Assembly (NCBI RefSeq): GCF_026212465.1
Contig: NC_080057.1
Coordinates: forward strand, 19,315,962 to 19,379,961
Direction of reading: 5' to 3'
From: Amaranthus tricolor
Lineage: Eukaryota > Streptophyta > Magnoliopsida > Caryophyllales > Amaranthaceae
DNA length: 64,000 nt
In this document: positions 12,629-24,851 of the stretch, in pieces
Numbering within the stretch: the stretch's first letter is position 1
Layout: each line of letters starts with the position of its first letter
The notes under the pieces: generated by a model
Database searches by the model: none
What the model was told of the DNA's origin: nothing
The model's input: the letters and a program-made list of their open reading frames with translations, nothing else
Position numbers and translations under genes: made by a program

Positions 12629-12660
12629 TGTTGTTATTATTATTATTATTAAATTATTAT
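12225..12660. repeat. (TTA/ATT)n arrays around CAGTCGCAC palindromes
   Basis: Long runs of ATT/TTA triplets on both sides of a compact palindromic cluster (about 12451-12511). The cluster is built from the unit CAGTCGCACAAAACGTGCGA and its inverse. This forms the outer left part of the large inverted repeat that continues to about 13.5 kb. Confidence 0.85.
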
Positions 12661-13510
12661 TTTTGTTTTAATTATTATTGTTATAACTGATGTAAGAAAG
12701 AAAGCATAAAAATTGACAAACACAAAACACACAGAATTTACGTGGTTCACCGATAATGTGTCGACTAAGTCCACATGCAGAGGAGAGAAAAATTTTATTA
12801 CTAAAAGAAACCCAAAATACAAATATTGGCTAGATTATAGAAAATAAGAGTTTATAAATTACTCCAATACATAAAACCTTAGCCAAAACAAATTTTTTTG
12901 GATGATGCAAAACTAATGCCCAAGACTCCTTTTATAAGGAGAAGAATAACAAGCCTTTGTTATTCTTCCGATGTGGGATAATGATAAACATTAATCTTCC
13001 AATGTGGGATAATGAAAAACATTAATCTTCCAATGTGGGATAATGACAAACATCAATTTTCCAATGTAAGGTTATATCTTGAATCCCACATTGGAAGATT
13101 GATGTTTGTCATTATCCCACATTGAAAGATTAATGTTTTTCATTATCCCACATTGGAAGATTAATGTTTATAATTATCCCACATCGGAAGAATAACAAAG
13201 GCTTGTTATTCTTCTCCTTATAAAAGGAGTCTTGGGCATTAGTTTTGCATCATCCCAAAAAAATTTGTTTTGGCTAAGGTTTTCTGTATTGGAGTAATTT
13301 ATAAACTCCTAATTTCTATAATCTAGCCAATATTTGTATTTTGGGTTTCCTTTAATAATAAAATTTTATGCTTTCTTTCTTACATCAATTTTAACAATAA
13401 TAATTAAAACAAAAATAATAATTTAATAATAATAATAACAACCACAATATTAATAATAATAATAATAAAAAAAAATTAAAAAAAAAAAATACAAGTCGCA
13501 CAAAATGTGT
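12450..13510. repeat. Long inverted repeat (snap-back), about 1 kb
   Basis: The left arm 12450-13067 and right arm 13089-13510 are inverted copies around a loop of about 20 bp (13068-13088). Pairs include GATGTAAGAAAGAAAGCAT (12689) with ATGCTTTCTTTCTTACATC (13368), AAGACTCCTTTTATAAGGAG with its inverse, and repeated GATGTGGGATAATGA words near the centre. The left arm has about 75 bp (around 12712-12790, with TTTACGTGGTTCACC) that the right arm lacks. That word is common in copia LTRs, so this may be two LTR-derived pieces joined head to head. Possible outer TTAA flanks at about 12068 and 13532. Confidence 0.88.
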
Positions 13511-13525
13511 AACCAAACACCCTTA

Positions 13526-15940
13526 AGTATCCCGAGATTAATAAGTCAGCTATTAGTTATTTATCAAATATTTCTCTATAATAACTCATTTTCATACATG
13601 ATATTAAATATTTTAATTTGTATTGATAGATGGAACAGATTAAAATTCATGATTTTTTTATCTCACTGATTTAGGTTAACATGTTAAACCCATATCAACA
13701 AAAAATTAATGCATACTAAGAGTATCATTATCCATCTAAATTTTTTCGTCATCCATAACTAGATCTGCCAAATTTAGACCCTATTCAGAATTGATCTGGA
13801 GCCCAATCAAAAATTAGACGGTCATAATTCGAAAATTTTGAACCATGTCCCAAAGATAACATGACCAAAAAATATCGAAAAATGATTCAAAATCGATCTT
13901 TTTGACCCATGTTTTTAAAATTTGTCAAAATTTTTAGTGCTATATTATCATTTTTTGTGGAAACCTATTACATTTTTAGTCAAATTTTTTTGGTTACTTT
14001 GTGTTAATATTTTTTGTTGCAGCACAAATTTGACTCGACTCAAACTTACTTGACTTGTAACTTGTCCATAACCTACCTATTATTTATATTGGTTAGGATG
14101 ACAGCGGATAAAATTTTACGGATTTCGCATCATATCCGCCCCAGTTGAAGCAGATATATCGGTATGAATTTGATGTGTAAACTGGTGAACATGAGTATGA
14201 AGTCTTACTTATCATAGATAGTGTATGTGATGAATATGACGTCTTACTGGCCCCATACCAACATGCTCCGCTCTATAGCCATCCATGCTATTTTATACAT
14301 GCCCATGCCTATCCACAAGTAATATTTTTTAGTTTTCTATTATACCCAAACAATGATTAAATATGAGGCAAATATAAGACAGGTATATATAATTGTGATG
14401 GCCAGGTATACCTAGTTGTGTAGGGATGAGCTTGAATATTTACTCATAAGGGCATATATGGGTATGAAAATTATATCTAATATGGTCCACCAACAGTAAA
14501 TAGATGATGAATATGAAAATTTTTAGTGTATATGCATATAGAGGATCCACTAATCCATTTTACCTTCCCTAATATACAACACAAATTCTTGTGAGTGACG
14601 ATCTCTTTGAAAAACTATCTCTAATTGAGCCGGCCTATTATATATATATATTTCCAATATTATAAGTAGGCATTAAGAATGATGTATGTAGGCATTTAAG
14701 ATATTGTAAGTATGCATTAAGATAAAGTAAGTAGGCATTAAAAATACGTTAAATAGGCATTAAGCTTTAATAGGTTGAACTTGAGAGACGCCCCTCAAAG
14801 AAAAGGGTAACTCAAGAGAATAACTGAATATACAAATCTTATATACAATGCATCTGTCAATATCGCTTAATTCCTAATTAAAAACAGCCCTCATAACCAC
14901 CTTCCAGCAAAGTATATCCACCACAACCATATTTACCTTAGACCTACCTACTAATATTATTAAGAAGACCAAGGCATCCAACAACAATGAAGTTTGAAGT
15001 TAGTCACGAATATATATAATCAAATTTCATAAACAAAATGAAATATGATCATAGTTATTTAAGAAACTTACTTTTTTCTAATAAAATATGTTGCCTTGTG
15101 TAATATGAGCGTTGGATATGGTTAAGTTTGTTAAATTTTAACTCGGTCTCAAGTTAGACTTAAAATTTGATAGAAAATAGTGGGTTATTATAGGTTGTAA
15201 CTTAAAAAATTTTGATCCATAATCTAAAAATAACCCAATATGAATATGCAGAAAAAATAGGTCAAATATGACTGCTCGAAACCAATCCTTTTGATTTTTT
15301 ATAATTTTCTTACATTCAACGTTGTCATTTTTTAGTCGAGACTTGATACGTTTGTATTCAACATTTGTACTTTGGGTGAATATTTTTTTTTTGAATCATT
15401 TTTATTAGAAAATATTTTCCTTGAAAATAAAATATAATTATTATTACATATAATTTTTGGAAAAATATTAATGATAAAACATTTTAAAAGAACATGTAAC
15501 ATGTTGGGCAACCCAAACTCAAACAAAAACGAATATGAATCGATCTGAAAATGACCCAATTAAAATATAATACAATTAAAAATTAACTGATTTGAAATCA
15601 ACCAACCCAAAAATTGTGGATCCGACCATTTTGAAAGGTTTAGGCATGAGGTAAGTGGGTAAGCCTTGACCTCACGAGTAAGACCTCATATCCAACACAA
15701 CTCATAGCTTTCTCATCTCTACTCCCATCCACCCACCAACCAACGACTAAACTACGTAGCCTTTAAAATGATGGAAAGACAACAGAGTAGTATGGCTAGG
15801 AGCAAGGTTATAATAGCATCCATGGGCATACACTTATGATGAAGTATAAAGCTTTTCAATCGGATAATCGAGTCGATTTCGAATCAATGTTTCAGGTAGG
15901 CCTGTATCTAGCCTAGAGCTGGTGGGGCAATGGCCCAGGG
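13526..15940. other. Intergenic sequence with degraded repeats, no gene
   Basis: No coding region recognised. Segments around 13740-14060 and 15100-15620 carry scattered GACCC/GGGTC-like words suggesting old hAT MITE remnants, without definable ends. Confidence 0.5.
14655..14775. repeat. GTAGGCATTAAG degenerate tandem repeats inside a MITE
   Basis: Four to five spaced copies of GTAGGCATTAAG/ATATTGTAA-like units. They are flanked by GACGATCTCTTTGA (left, about 14599) and TTGAGAGACGCC (right, about 14781), suggesting a small element with inverted ends. The same unit recurs in FAR intron 5 (46090-46920). Confidence 0.65.
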
Positions 15941-16634
15941 TAGGGATGCAAACGGGGCGGGGCGGGTATTGGCGTTACCATCCCCATCCCCATCTGGTAA
16001 ATCAATCCCCATCCCCGCGGCGGGTATAATTTTTTTCCCCGTCCCCGCCCCGATGGGTTTGTACCTAATACCATCCCCATCCCCATCCCCATCCCCATCT
16101 GGGTATCCATCCCCGTCTAATACCCATTTTACCCGCCCCACCACCCGTCAAATCCCCGCTTAATACCCATCTGTGTCACATATTTATTTTCAAATCCCCA
16201 TCTAATCATCACTTAATATCGCCTACCTCTACACAACTCGTAATGAATATAAACAAATTTTATTGAGAAAAAAGGATAAAAAATAGACAAAACATGATTA
16301 TAAACCTTACTCTAAAAAACATGATTTTAGACCTTAAAAGAAATATAAAAACGGGGTTTTTAAAATTTTTAAAAAAATTTGAAAATAATTCAAGGTTTTC
16401 AGAAATTTGAAAAATAATTTAGGGTATTCCAATTCTCAAAATTTGTACATTTCGTTAGGCGGGGCGGGGCGGGGATGGGGCGGGTATCACCTAAAACCCA
16501 TCCCCATCCCCGCGGTGGGTATGAATTTTATACCCGTACCCGCCCCATGACCCATCAAACCGGGACCCATCCCCGCCCCGATGGAGCGGGGATGGGACGG
16601 GTCTCCTATTAGACCCGCCCCGCCTGCATCCCTA
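15941..16634. mobile_element. hAT-type MITE with GC-rich ends, 694 bp, perfect 8-bp TSD
   Basis: The left terminus TAGGGATGCAAACGGGGCGG and right terminus (reverse complement TAGGGATGCAGGCGGGGCGG) are near-perfect inverted repeats. Target duplications GCCCAGGG lie at 15933-15940 and 16635-16642, identical and 8 bp long, the hAT hallmark. Subterminal zones carry many CCATCCCC/GGGGATGG words; the centre is AT-rich and non-coding. Apparent ORFs over it are artefacts of the CCATCC repeats. Confidence 0.93.
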
Positions 16635-16642
16635 GCCCAGGG

Positions 16643-17680
16643 CCTCATATTTTAAAAATTATATAGCTTTAAGTCTTTAAATTAAAATATCAAAAAAATT
16701 AAAAAAGTAAAAATGAGAATGCCATAGTGAAATGGAATACTAATGGGAAAGATAATAAATGTTTAACAAATGCAATCAATTAGGAAGATTTACACGGCTT
16801 TTCTTCCAAACCTAAATGAAAACTTTTGCATTTCCTAATTTCTATGATGGTTTAAAAAAATAAAATGGCAAAACTCTTCAAATGCTCTATACAATTTCAA
16901 GAAAAAAGGGGAAAATTTCCATATTTATCTGGATAACAAGTAAATTTGAAAGATATTTCAAACTAATTAGAAGATTGGGATGAATTGGAGCATTCTTGAA
17001 CATTAAGTTTTTTCTCTCATTATCTTCCACCTAAGGCTTTATATTCAAATGATGGGTTTTTAATCTTCCACATAAGGCCCCTATTTTTAATCTTCTATAT
17101 AAGCCCTTATTTTTAATCTCGCCCTAAGCCACCGAAGGTTTAAAAAGGGGTTTGGTTTCTTTCAGGTGGGCTTAAATTCGTTCTTGCGCCATATTGTTTT
17201 ACATATTTTAAATTAATTTAGAAGTTGGGTGAATTTGTATTCGGTTATGAAATATGGTAAATATCAGATCATCGAATCAGTTTTAAAGCGCTATATCAAT
17301 TGATTATTTAAAATGGTCAAAAGCTTACAAGGTCGACATTTTCATTGTGTATTGCTAAGTGCTTGCTATTACTCTCATCAGTCTTCACGCACATGAATTT
17401 GTTCAGTGAACATTGGATGGGAATTGGGATCGGGGGCTACAACTCATAACTCATAGCATGTGGTGTGGGGGTTTAATTCCTTAATGTATCAACTACAAAC
17501 TCAATGAGGTTGTATTACATATTTTTGGTTAATGAGCTAATGAAATGAATGAAGAAAGTATTCACATGTTACTTTTGTCACATAAGATCAACTCATATTA
17601 TCAAATATGTATATTAAAATATTCATTTAATTCGTAGTTTAAAATGAGAAAGAACATTAGTATAAATACTTTATAAATTA
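16643..17680. other. Non-coding intergenic sequence
   Basis: AT-rich, no convincing ORF or repeat structure. Confidence 0.6.
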
Positions 17681-17815
17681 TTGTGAGAAACGGTGTCTTA
17701 CACAGACGTATTAGATATGTGGGCTAAACAGTCCAATTAATATTAATCAAAGAGAAAATAAGAATGTGAGCTTCTTGTTTTGAGGTCGTCTCTTTAAAAG
17801 GCGGTCTCTCACTAG
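17681..17815. mobile_element. Small MITE with GTGAGA...TCTCAC ends
   Basis: The left end TTGTGAGAAACGGTGTCTTA and right end AGGCGGTCTCTCAC are inverted copies. The element is related to the GAGACGGTCTC family seen six or more times in the window. No coding capacity. Confidence 0.6.
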
Positions 17816-17968
17816 ATGAGTTGTAAATAATTTGGAAGAGAAAGAAGACTTGAAATTTTCAAGTAACGAGAAAAGTCTATAAGAAATAAGAAAAATCATC
17901 AAAACATAGAAACCTACGGTAAGGACAACAGAAGAAGTCCAAAACAATATCAAATGGGAAAGTAGTAA

Positions 17969-18519
17969 TGGCCCGTTTGGTTGATGGTATTGAAATAATG
18001 GAAATGAAATGTTGTAATGGCAATAGTAATGAAGGAATGGATATGAAAATTGGTAATGAAGATTCTTTTGTTTGGTGTGCATGACTAAAGAATGGTAATG
18101 AAAGATAATATTTCATTGATTGCATTTGGTTGTTAGTAATAAAAAATGGTAATGACTCTTAGTTTCATTATTGTATATTTGTATCTAAAAGCATTATTGT
18201 ATCTAAATTATTCTATCTAATGATTCTTTTTTAATAATAATATTTTTTGGATAATTACATACATTACCTTTTTTTCTTCATTATTTTTTTTCTTCAGCTC
18301 GAAACGACATTACCTTATTTTATTACCACAGTAATACTTCATTAACATTACAACCTAATACCAGGTTGTTTGATGGTAATAAAAATGACCCTTTTTGGTA
18401 ATTTCATTACCTTATTTTATTACCATCCATTACCATTGAAGGCATCCAAACAACCAAATTTTTTATTACTTAATTTTATTACCATTACCGCCCTCTAATA
18501 CCATGTACCAAACGGGCCG
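17969..18519. mobile_element. PIF/Harbinger-type MITE, 551 bp, TAA TSD
   Basis: Termini TGGCCCGTTTGGTTGATGGT and (reverse complement of the right end) CGGCCCGTTTGGTACATGGT form an inverted repeat of about 24 bp. TAA occurs at 17966-17968 and 18520-18522, the 3-bp duplication typical of Harbinger-group elements. The interior is rich in GGTAATG/CATTACC words. Non-coding; ORFs crossing its left end are not genes. Confidence 0.85.
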
Positions 18520-19340
18520 TAAAAGAAATAGAGTTATAAAAAGGTAAATTTATTTGTTTGCCTAGAGTCATAAGATATCAAATTGTTGTATATGGTGTAG
18601 GTTTTGACAACTATATTATTTTAAGTTTTAATAGAATTACTTCACTTCATTTATCATACTTTACAGTTATAATGATTTTATGAACTTTTAAGTTACGACT
18701 AGGCATGGCCATGGTCCGGGTTGGGCCGGTTCCGTTCCGGTTCCATCCGGTTCCGGTTACACCCGGTTCCGGTTTTATTTGGAACCTGTCGCGAACGGTT
18801 CCGGTTCCGGGCGGTTTCAAACGGTTCCTTGGCGGTTCATGAGGCGGTTCCGGCGGTTCCAACTCGCGGGACGGGCGGGTCGGACCATCGGTTCCATTTT
18901 TATTTTTCCTTTAAATATTTATATAATATAAAAATACTATAATATTGCGGACGTACTTTTGATCATTACTTGATTATTAGCGAAATTCATTGCTTGTCAA
19001 GTTGTCATCGTTATTAAAATATTTACTAAAAAGAATGAAAAAAATAAATTAATAAGAAACGAATCAACGATAATGTCGATAAAGATGATTAATAAAAAAA
19101 GAGGGAGAAAATGGACTTGAACTTAGTACCCAAAGGAATACTAAGCTGTCTACGTATCTCGAAGGAATCAAAGCCCACGTAGTTCTTTGTCATACCTTTT
19201 ATTTGTAGTTGTTGAATGTTGATTTATCGTTGTCCAATTGATCCTATTCGTCTTCGTCATCATCGTCTGGTTGGTTAGATGCTTCCGCTGATTCTCCTCC
19301 TGACGATGATACAGATGTATCCATCATCATCCATGGATCA

Positions 19341-21832
19341 TCATGCTTCGCATTGATCATCATCATTCCTTAGTCCTTGTGTTCGAATCTCCGCTTGATC
19401 CCAATCTTTCTTGCAAACACATATTTGAATACTATGTGGAGCAAGACGAGATCTCTTTTCGTCCAAAACTCTTCTACCTGCACTAAAAGCAGACTCCGAC
19501 GCAATTGTAGAAGCAGGAATTGCAAGGATATCCTTTGCAATTCTCGATAATATGGGGAATTTTATTGATTTTTCTTTCCACCACTCTAAAATACTATAGC
19601 TACCTTGGTCAATTTCAAAGTGATGTTTTAGATAACTATCTAATTCTAAATATGCAGTGGAGGGTGAAGAAGAAGATGATCCTATAAAACTATCATCTTG
19701 GCTCATTATATTAGCTATTACGGAATTATAATAAGAGGGACGTGCCGAGACGCTAGCACGCCTAGACGTATCGCGTTTTGGGTTATATACACTAGCATAG
19801 TAATCATAAAGTTCTGCTAAAAGTTTTTTACAAGTTCCAACATAATTATCTGTACATCACTAGGCGGGCGATCTAAAATAAGGATTGGTAGTAAAATCAA
19901 ATTACTTTAGTAAGGACTTATGTTTTAAAACATGGGTCTAAAATAGTTGCAGTTCCATAAATATAAGGAAAATCGGTAAAATATGTCTTCCACTTATCCA
20001 TCATATCCCCAAGAATCGGCTTCAAATAAGGGTTAGTATCATCATGCGTATGTTTAAGAAGATGATAAAAAATAGTAATACATTCACTTATTACTAAGTG
20101 GACGTTTGGTTCGTAAACATATGAAAAAATCTTAGTTGCGTGGTCATACGCTTCTAATATTTTATGTACACCTATAGCTAGTTCCCATATGTCATCAGTT
20201 ATATAACTATTTGTACACTCACTATAAAGTTGTGTTATAACTGGACGATAAGCAATCGCTTTTCTTAATAAATCGTTATTTGAGCCCCAACGTGTAGGAG
20301 TATTTAATGACCAATACACTTTTTTTAGTTGATATTGGTCACATAATCGCTTATATCGTCTCTTTATCTGTCCAATTCTAAGCCACTTCACTATGTCTCT
20401 AATTGGATCTAATAAATCGCTTAATTGTTTTATACCTGCTTGGCAAGATAAGTTAACTACATGAGCACAACAACGTATGTGTAATAAGCTACCCCCAAGG
20501 GTAAAACTAAATGCAGGTTCGTTATACAAAAGTTCCATACATTTAATGTTAGCGGTTGCATTATTGGTAGAACAACAAAATATCTTATCTAATAAGTTGC
20601 ATTCTCTACATATCTCTACTAATCTATATTTTATGTTTTCACCCGTATGTCTTTCTAGCATTGTCTCAAAAGCAATTATTTTTTTTTGAATAATACAATT
20701 TTGATCTATCCAATGTGCTGTTACACACATATAAGATTCTAAATGTGGGGGAGCAGACCAAATATCAGTTGTTATGCTAACCCTACCATTAAAAGATTTA
20801 AACATTTGTACTAATTCATAGCGCATTGATTCATATAATTTAATTGTGCATCGTTTAAGCGTGCTCCTAGGGATTGGTCTATATTGTGGTTGCAAACTTT
20901 TTCTAGTGTAACGCTCGTATGCCCTACTTTCACCATGGTTAAATGGCAATTCATCACAAATTACATACTTAGAAAATTCATCAATCATATCATTACGATT
21001 ATATATAAAAGGCATACCTGTGCTGGGAATATCCTACTGTCGGCTTCCACTTGTGGTCCCGCTGCCGCTTGCTGCATGAGTTTCTTTTGTGATTCCATGC
21101 TTCTTTGCCAAATGTTTGTTAAAAGATCCCGTACCACCACCAAACACGTATTCACAAAACACAATAAATAAATTTTTATAAAATATGAATATATAATGTA
21201 CGTATAAAAAACTGAAAAAGTATTTACCTCTGGCGAAATTGTATGAAACTAATTAAGGGCTTTACTCCTTGACTTTCACAAATTTGACAAGTGCATAAGA
21301 AAACATCTGGATTGTCGGTTGGTTCTTTTGTAAAATACGACTACACATGTGAAACAGCTCTACCACTAGGAGGTGGCATTGCCGGAAAAGGTTGTCTTAC
21401 TAGTTCATCTTCATCTAAATTTAAATATAAAGACATACTCAGATATATACCACAATATATAAATAAATAATAATTTAAAATTTAATCAATTTGAAGAATA
21501 AAATTATAAAACTAACCGATAGTTTGGAAATTGACTCGTTTACCACGAGCTTGTCTTTGTTGTTGTTGTTGTAGTTGTTCTTCATGTGATCTTGTTGATG
21601 ACCGTTGAGAATTATGTATCCCAATAGGGGTCGTTGGTTCCTCTTCTTGTTCTTCTTCTTCATCAATTTGTATTTTTCTTTCCACTTCTTCTGCATAATT
21701 GTGTAATTCTTGGTCGTACCCTTCTGAATAATTTGGTTCATAATTATAATTACTAATCGAAGATGTTGTTGATAACGACGAAATTGAAGTGGCCTTTCTT
21801 TTGGAGTTAGAACCTCCCAATGATTTTGCCAC
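19341..21832 (-). pseudogene. hAT transposase, broken
   Basis: Read from right to left: an acidic, Gln-rich N-terminus (21512-21832, start at 21832); a dispersed BED zinc-finger region (ICESQGVKP near 21270 and FNKHLAKKHG near 21110); the catalytic region in one frame 19918-21015 (VSITTDIWSAPPHLESYM, CAHVVNLSCQ, NTPTRWGSNNDLL); and the C-terminal hAT dimerisation domain 19341-19706 (FPILSRIAKDILAIPAST, SAFSAGRRVLDEKRSRL). The parts lie in different frames. Some breaks could be introns, but the join near 19860-19918 reads as a frameshift in otherwise continuous homology. The enzyme would cut and paste elements with GGTTCC-rich ends such as its host. I judge it inactive, though a spliced intact form cannot be excluded by eye. 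Confidence 0.85.
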
Positions 21833-22271
21833 TTTAGTAACTTTTTAGAGAGTTTTTTCAAAAAAGAAGACATGATAATATTGAAATAATAATAGAATTA
21901 AAAAATAAATAATTAATTAATTAATAGACTAATTATGTAATTAACTAAATTAAGAAATAATTAAAATACTAATTATGTAATTTAAGAGAATAATTGCGTA
22001 ATTAAGTAATTAAGTAGAGAGCGTAAGTAGAGAGAGTAGGAGAAGAGATGAGTTGTGAATGAAAATGATTGAAAGTGATGGGTATTTATAGAAAAAATTG
22101 CAACGGTTAGAAACAGCTATATTTCCGGTTCCGGTTCCATGGAACCGCTGGGCCGGTTAACCCGGACCGGTTCCGGTTCCGGTTCCATGGAACCGTTGGA
22201 CCGGTTCACCCGGACCGGTTCCGGTTCCATGGAACCGTTGGACCGGTTCCGGTTCCAACCCGCGGTTCTTA

Positions 22272-24515
22272 TGTAACATCTCGGAATAACTCGGATCTTT
22301 TGAAAAGAGAAGACGACCTTTTTAAAGAAAGGTAAATGTAGTCCGAGTCAAACCAGGATGTTAGAAGGCAGTTATAAAAATGGATTTTTGAAAACAAGGA
22401 AAGGTTGCGGATCGAGTTCTATTAGTGTTATTATAAACTACTAGATAAAAGAAATTCTTAGCAGCGGATAAGAACGTAAAATTAAATCTACTTATTACAA
22501 CTTGAGAACGAAATCGCCTCATAAAACCAAATATTCTTTAAAATTTATTAGAAGTTCTTATCAAGACTTCTGTATTCTAACGATTTATTTCTCCAAGGGA
22601 CAATCCTCACTCCCCAGACCTGCAACTTAACTTACTGCTAGTCATTGCCCAGATAGGAAACAACATCATCGCAGGGTCGTTAAGACCAAAAGTACACGTC
22701 AGCAAAAACATCTCTTATAACATTAACATTATAGCATAAAGCACAATGGCAACTTACCATACGTCGGCTACAGTTCAATATTTACTTTTTAATAAATTTC
22801 AAATGATTCATTAGTCAGTCAGCCATACTGCTGTACTTTTCCTGGCCATACTGCCGGACCAAACCCCAAACTTCAAGAGTGAGACAATACATTAGGGAAA
22901 GCTAACCCCTAAGCAAGTCTCTACCATAGACACTCGCCTTACTTCGGTGCCTATGGTTAAGTATGCATACCCCCGCGGTGGCTCATAATGCCCCCATATA
23001 CCGCGAGTAATTCATTTCCACCAATTGACGTCATACTACGTCCACTTTTAAGGTTAGTGAGGTCATACTACCTCTGCTTATCAAAACAATGTATCAAAAT
23101 TATTTATTCGGAAAGATAACATTATTCGTACTATATATCCATACTTTACTTTTGTATACCATTATTATATGATACATCGAACTAAATGCGAACTTCGCTG
23201 CGTGTACATACCTTAAGCAAGATAACTAACTCTCAAGCGTCCTATTCAATTCCCGGTCACGAATCGACTTCCTACAAGGTTCAATCGTATTCGGGAAATA
23301 AGCACACATACACACTTTCCTCAAATCAACCATAACACACACATACAATTACACCCACACCTAGAATACCGCACACATCATGAACATCCATCACATACTA
23401 TAACATGGTAAATGCACAAAACAGGACAGCATACATAATCTGTCCAGAAACGCAATTTAAAACTGTCAAACTGAAAATCCGACTTCACTGTTGCGTCCGG
23501 AAGGCGTCAAAACCCCCGGTTATCAATTTTCATAATTTATAACATAGTATAAGTATTTTTAACCTAATTTCAAAGCCAAAAATGTTCCAAAAACACCTTT
23601 TTTCACCATTTTTCAAACCTACGGGATTTTGTCATTTCATTTTTTTTTATCACAAAAATATAAATTTCAATGCTTTATTTCCTATTAAATCTAAACGACA
23701 ATATTTACATAATTTTCATGATCATCTATGAAATTAATTTTTATTCCTCAAAAACAATTCTTTTTACACAATGTACACACACACACATCACATATATATT
23801 TATATATATGTCTCTAGCAACATTATAAATTCCTCCTATTAATCAATAAAATAAATTTCTAACACCACATACATTTTTCTATGAGCATCCATTTTTTTTA
23901 TATATATACTTTACAATCATCCATCAAACAAATCCTTCACACACATATAAACATATCTAAAACCCTAAAAAGAAACATTCTTCATCAATTTAGATAGAAA
24001 AATACATCCCAAAATCATACATGAAATTTTAAATTCATAAATTAAACATGAATTATAAGATAAAACATATAATAATCATAGAATTTTAAATTAAAACTTA
24101 AGATTCAACATAGATTAAGAATTACACTTACAATTGTAAAGGAAAACACCAAATGATGAAGTGTGATGGAGTTAAGAATGTGAATTAGGAGGAATTTTGA
24201 AAGGATATCAATATGAAAATAATTTAGGAATTAAGAAGGGTTAATTATATGGGATTGATGCCTTGATCCTTCATTACCCTAAGGGAGTTACAAGCTCCAC
24301 CAAGAGTCCCTCCTTTTTTTTATTTTTTTTAATTTTTGAAAATAAAAGATGGGTTAAGGAAAAGTTTGGGCCCAAATAATTCTAATTGCCAAAAAGGATT
24401 TCAAATCTCATGACCAAGCCCAATAATAAATAAAATATATATATAGAAATAATATTATTAGTGAATTATTAAATATATCGGGAAGAAAATATCGGGAAAA
24501 TATCGGGGTGTTACA
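22272..24515. mobile_element. Solo LTR (2244 bp) inserted in the hAT element
   Basis: Begins TGTAACATCTCGG and ends CGGGGTGTTACA, the TG...CA and TGTAACA/TGTTACA ends common to plant gypsy LTRs. A perfect 5-bp target duplication TCTTA lies at 22267-22271 and 24516-24520. No internal coding region exists, as expected for unequal recombination between two LTRs. It interrupts the GGTTCC subterminal repeats of the hAT element, so it is younger than that insertion. Confidence 0.92.
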
Positions 24516-24699
24516 TCTTAGGTCCGGTTCATGCAGTTTTTTTCCGGCGGTTTCACGGTTCCTCGGTTCGGAATCTATCGCGAATGATTCCGGTTCCGGA
24601 TCCGGTTTCAAGCGGTTCGGGACCGGGTAACCCGCCCCGTGGCCATCCCTATGTGAGACTAGTGAAAACCCTGAAAAAAAATAACTATATATATTGACT

Positions 24700-24851
24700 A
24701 TTAAGCGGGTCATTAACGGGTACCCGGATGAATTTGAAATCGTCCCATGACCCGACCCGGAGTTTTCAATTTTTTATTTTTTGACCCGCCATTTATGAAG
24801 TGGGTCGACGGGTCGAATCGGACGGGTCAGGTACTTTTGAACACCCCTAGA
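24700..24851. repeat. Truncated GGGTC-type hAT MITE
   Basis: GC-rich words (ACCCGACCCGG, GGGTCGACGGGTCG) end in TTTTGAACACCCCTA at about 24849, the inverted form of the TAGGGGTGTTCA left ends seen elsewhere. The left part is not definable. Confidence 0.5.

Larger units (their letters stand above)
18700..24651. mobile_element. Large hAT transposon (about 3.7 kb before a 2.2-kb LTR insertion)
   Basis: The left end TAGGCATGGCCATGGTCCGG and right end (reverse complement TAGGGATGGCCACGGGGCGG) are imperfect inverted termini. Both subterminal zones (18720-18890, 22120-22265 plus 24520-24640) are packed with GGTTCCGG words. A hAT transposase lies on the minus strand between them. The flanking 8-mers GTTACGAC and TGTGAGAC agree at only 4 of 8 positions, so the target duplication has decayed or an end is off by some bases. 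Removing the solo LTR leaves about 3.7 kb, a normal hAT size. Confidence 0.85.

Noticed and set aside
15908..16163. Overlapping frames on both strands with Asp-Gly-Asp-Gly or Pro-Ser-Pro-Ser repeats
   Set aside because: They come from CCATCCCC repeats in the ends of a hAT MITE; no domain, and frames exist on both strands at once.
17747..18125. Two overlapping minus-strand frames with Ser/Phe/Leu-rich sequence
   Set aside because: They run across the Harbinger MITE end and an adjacent small MITE, and have no domain.
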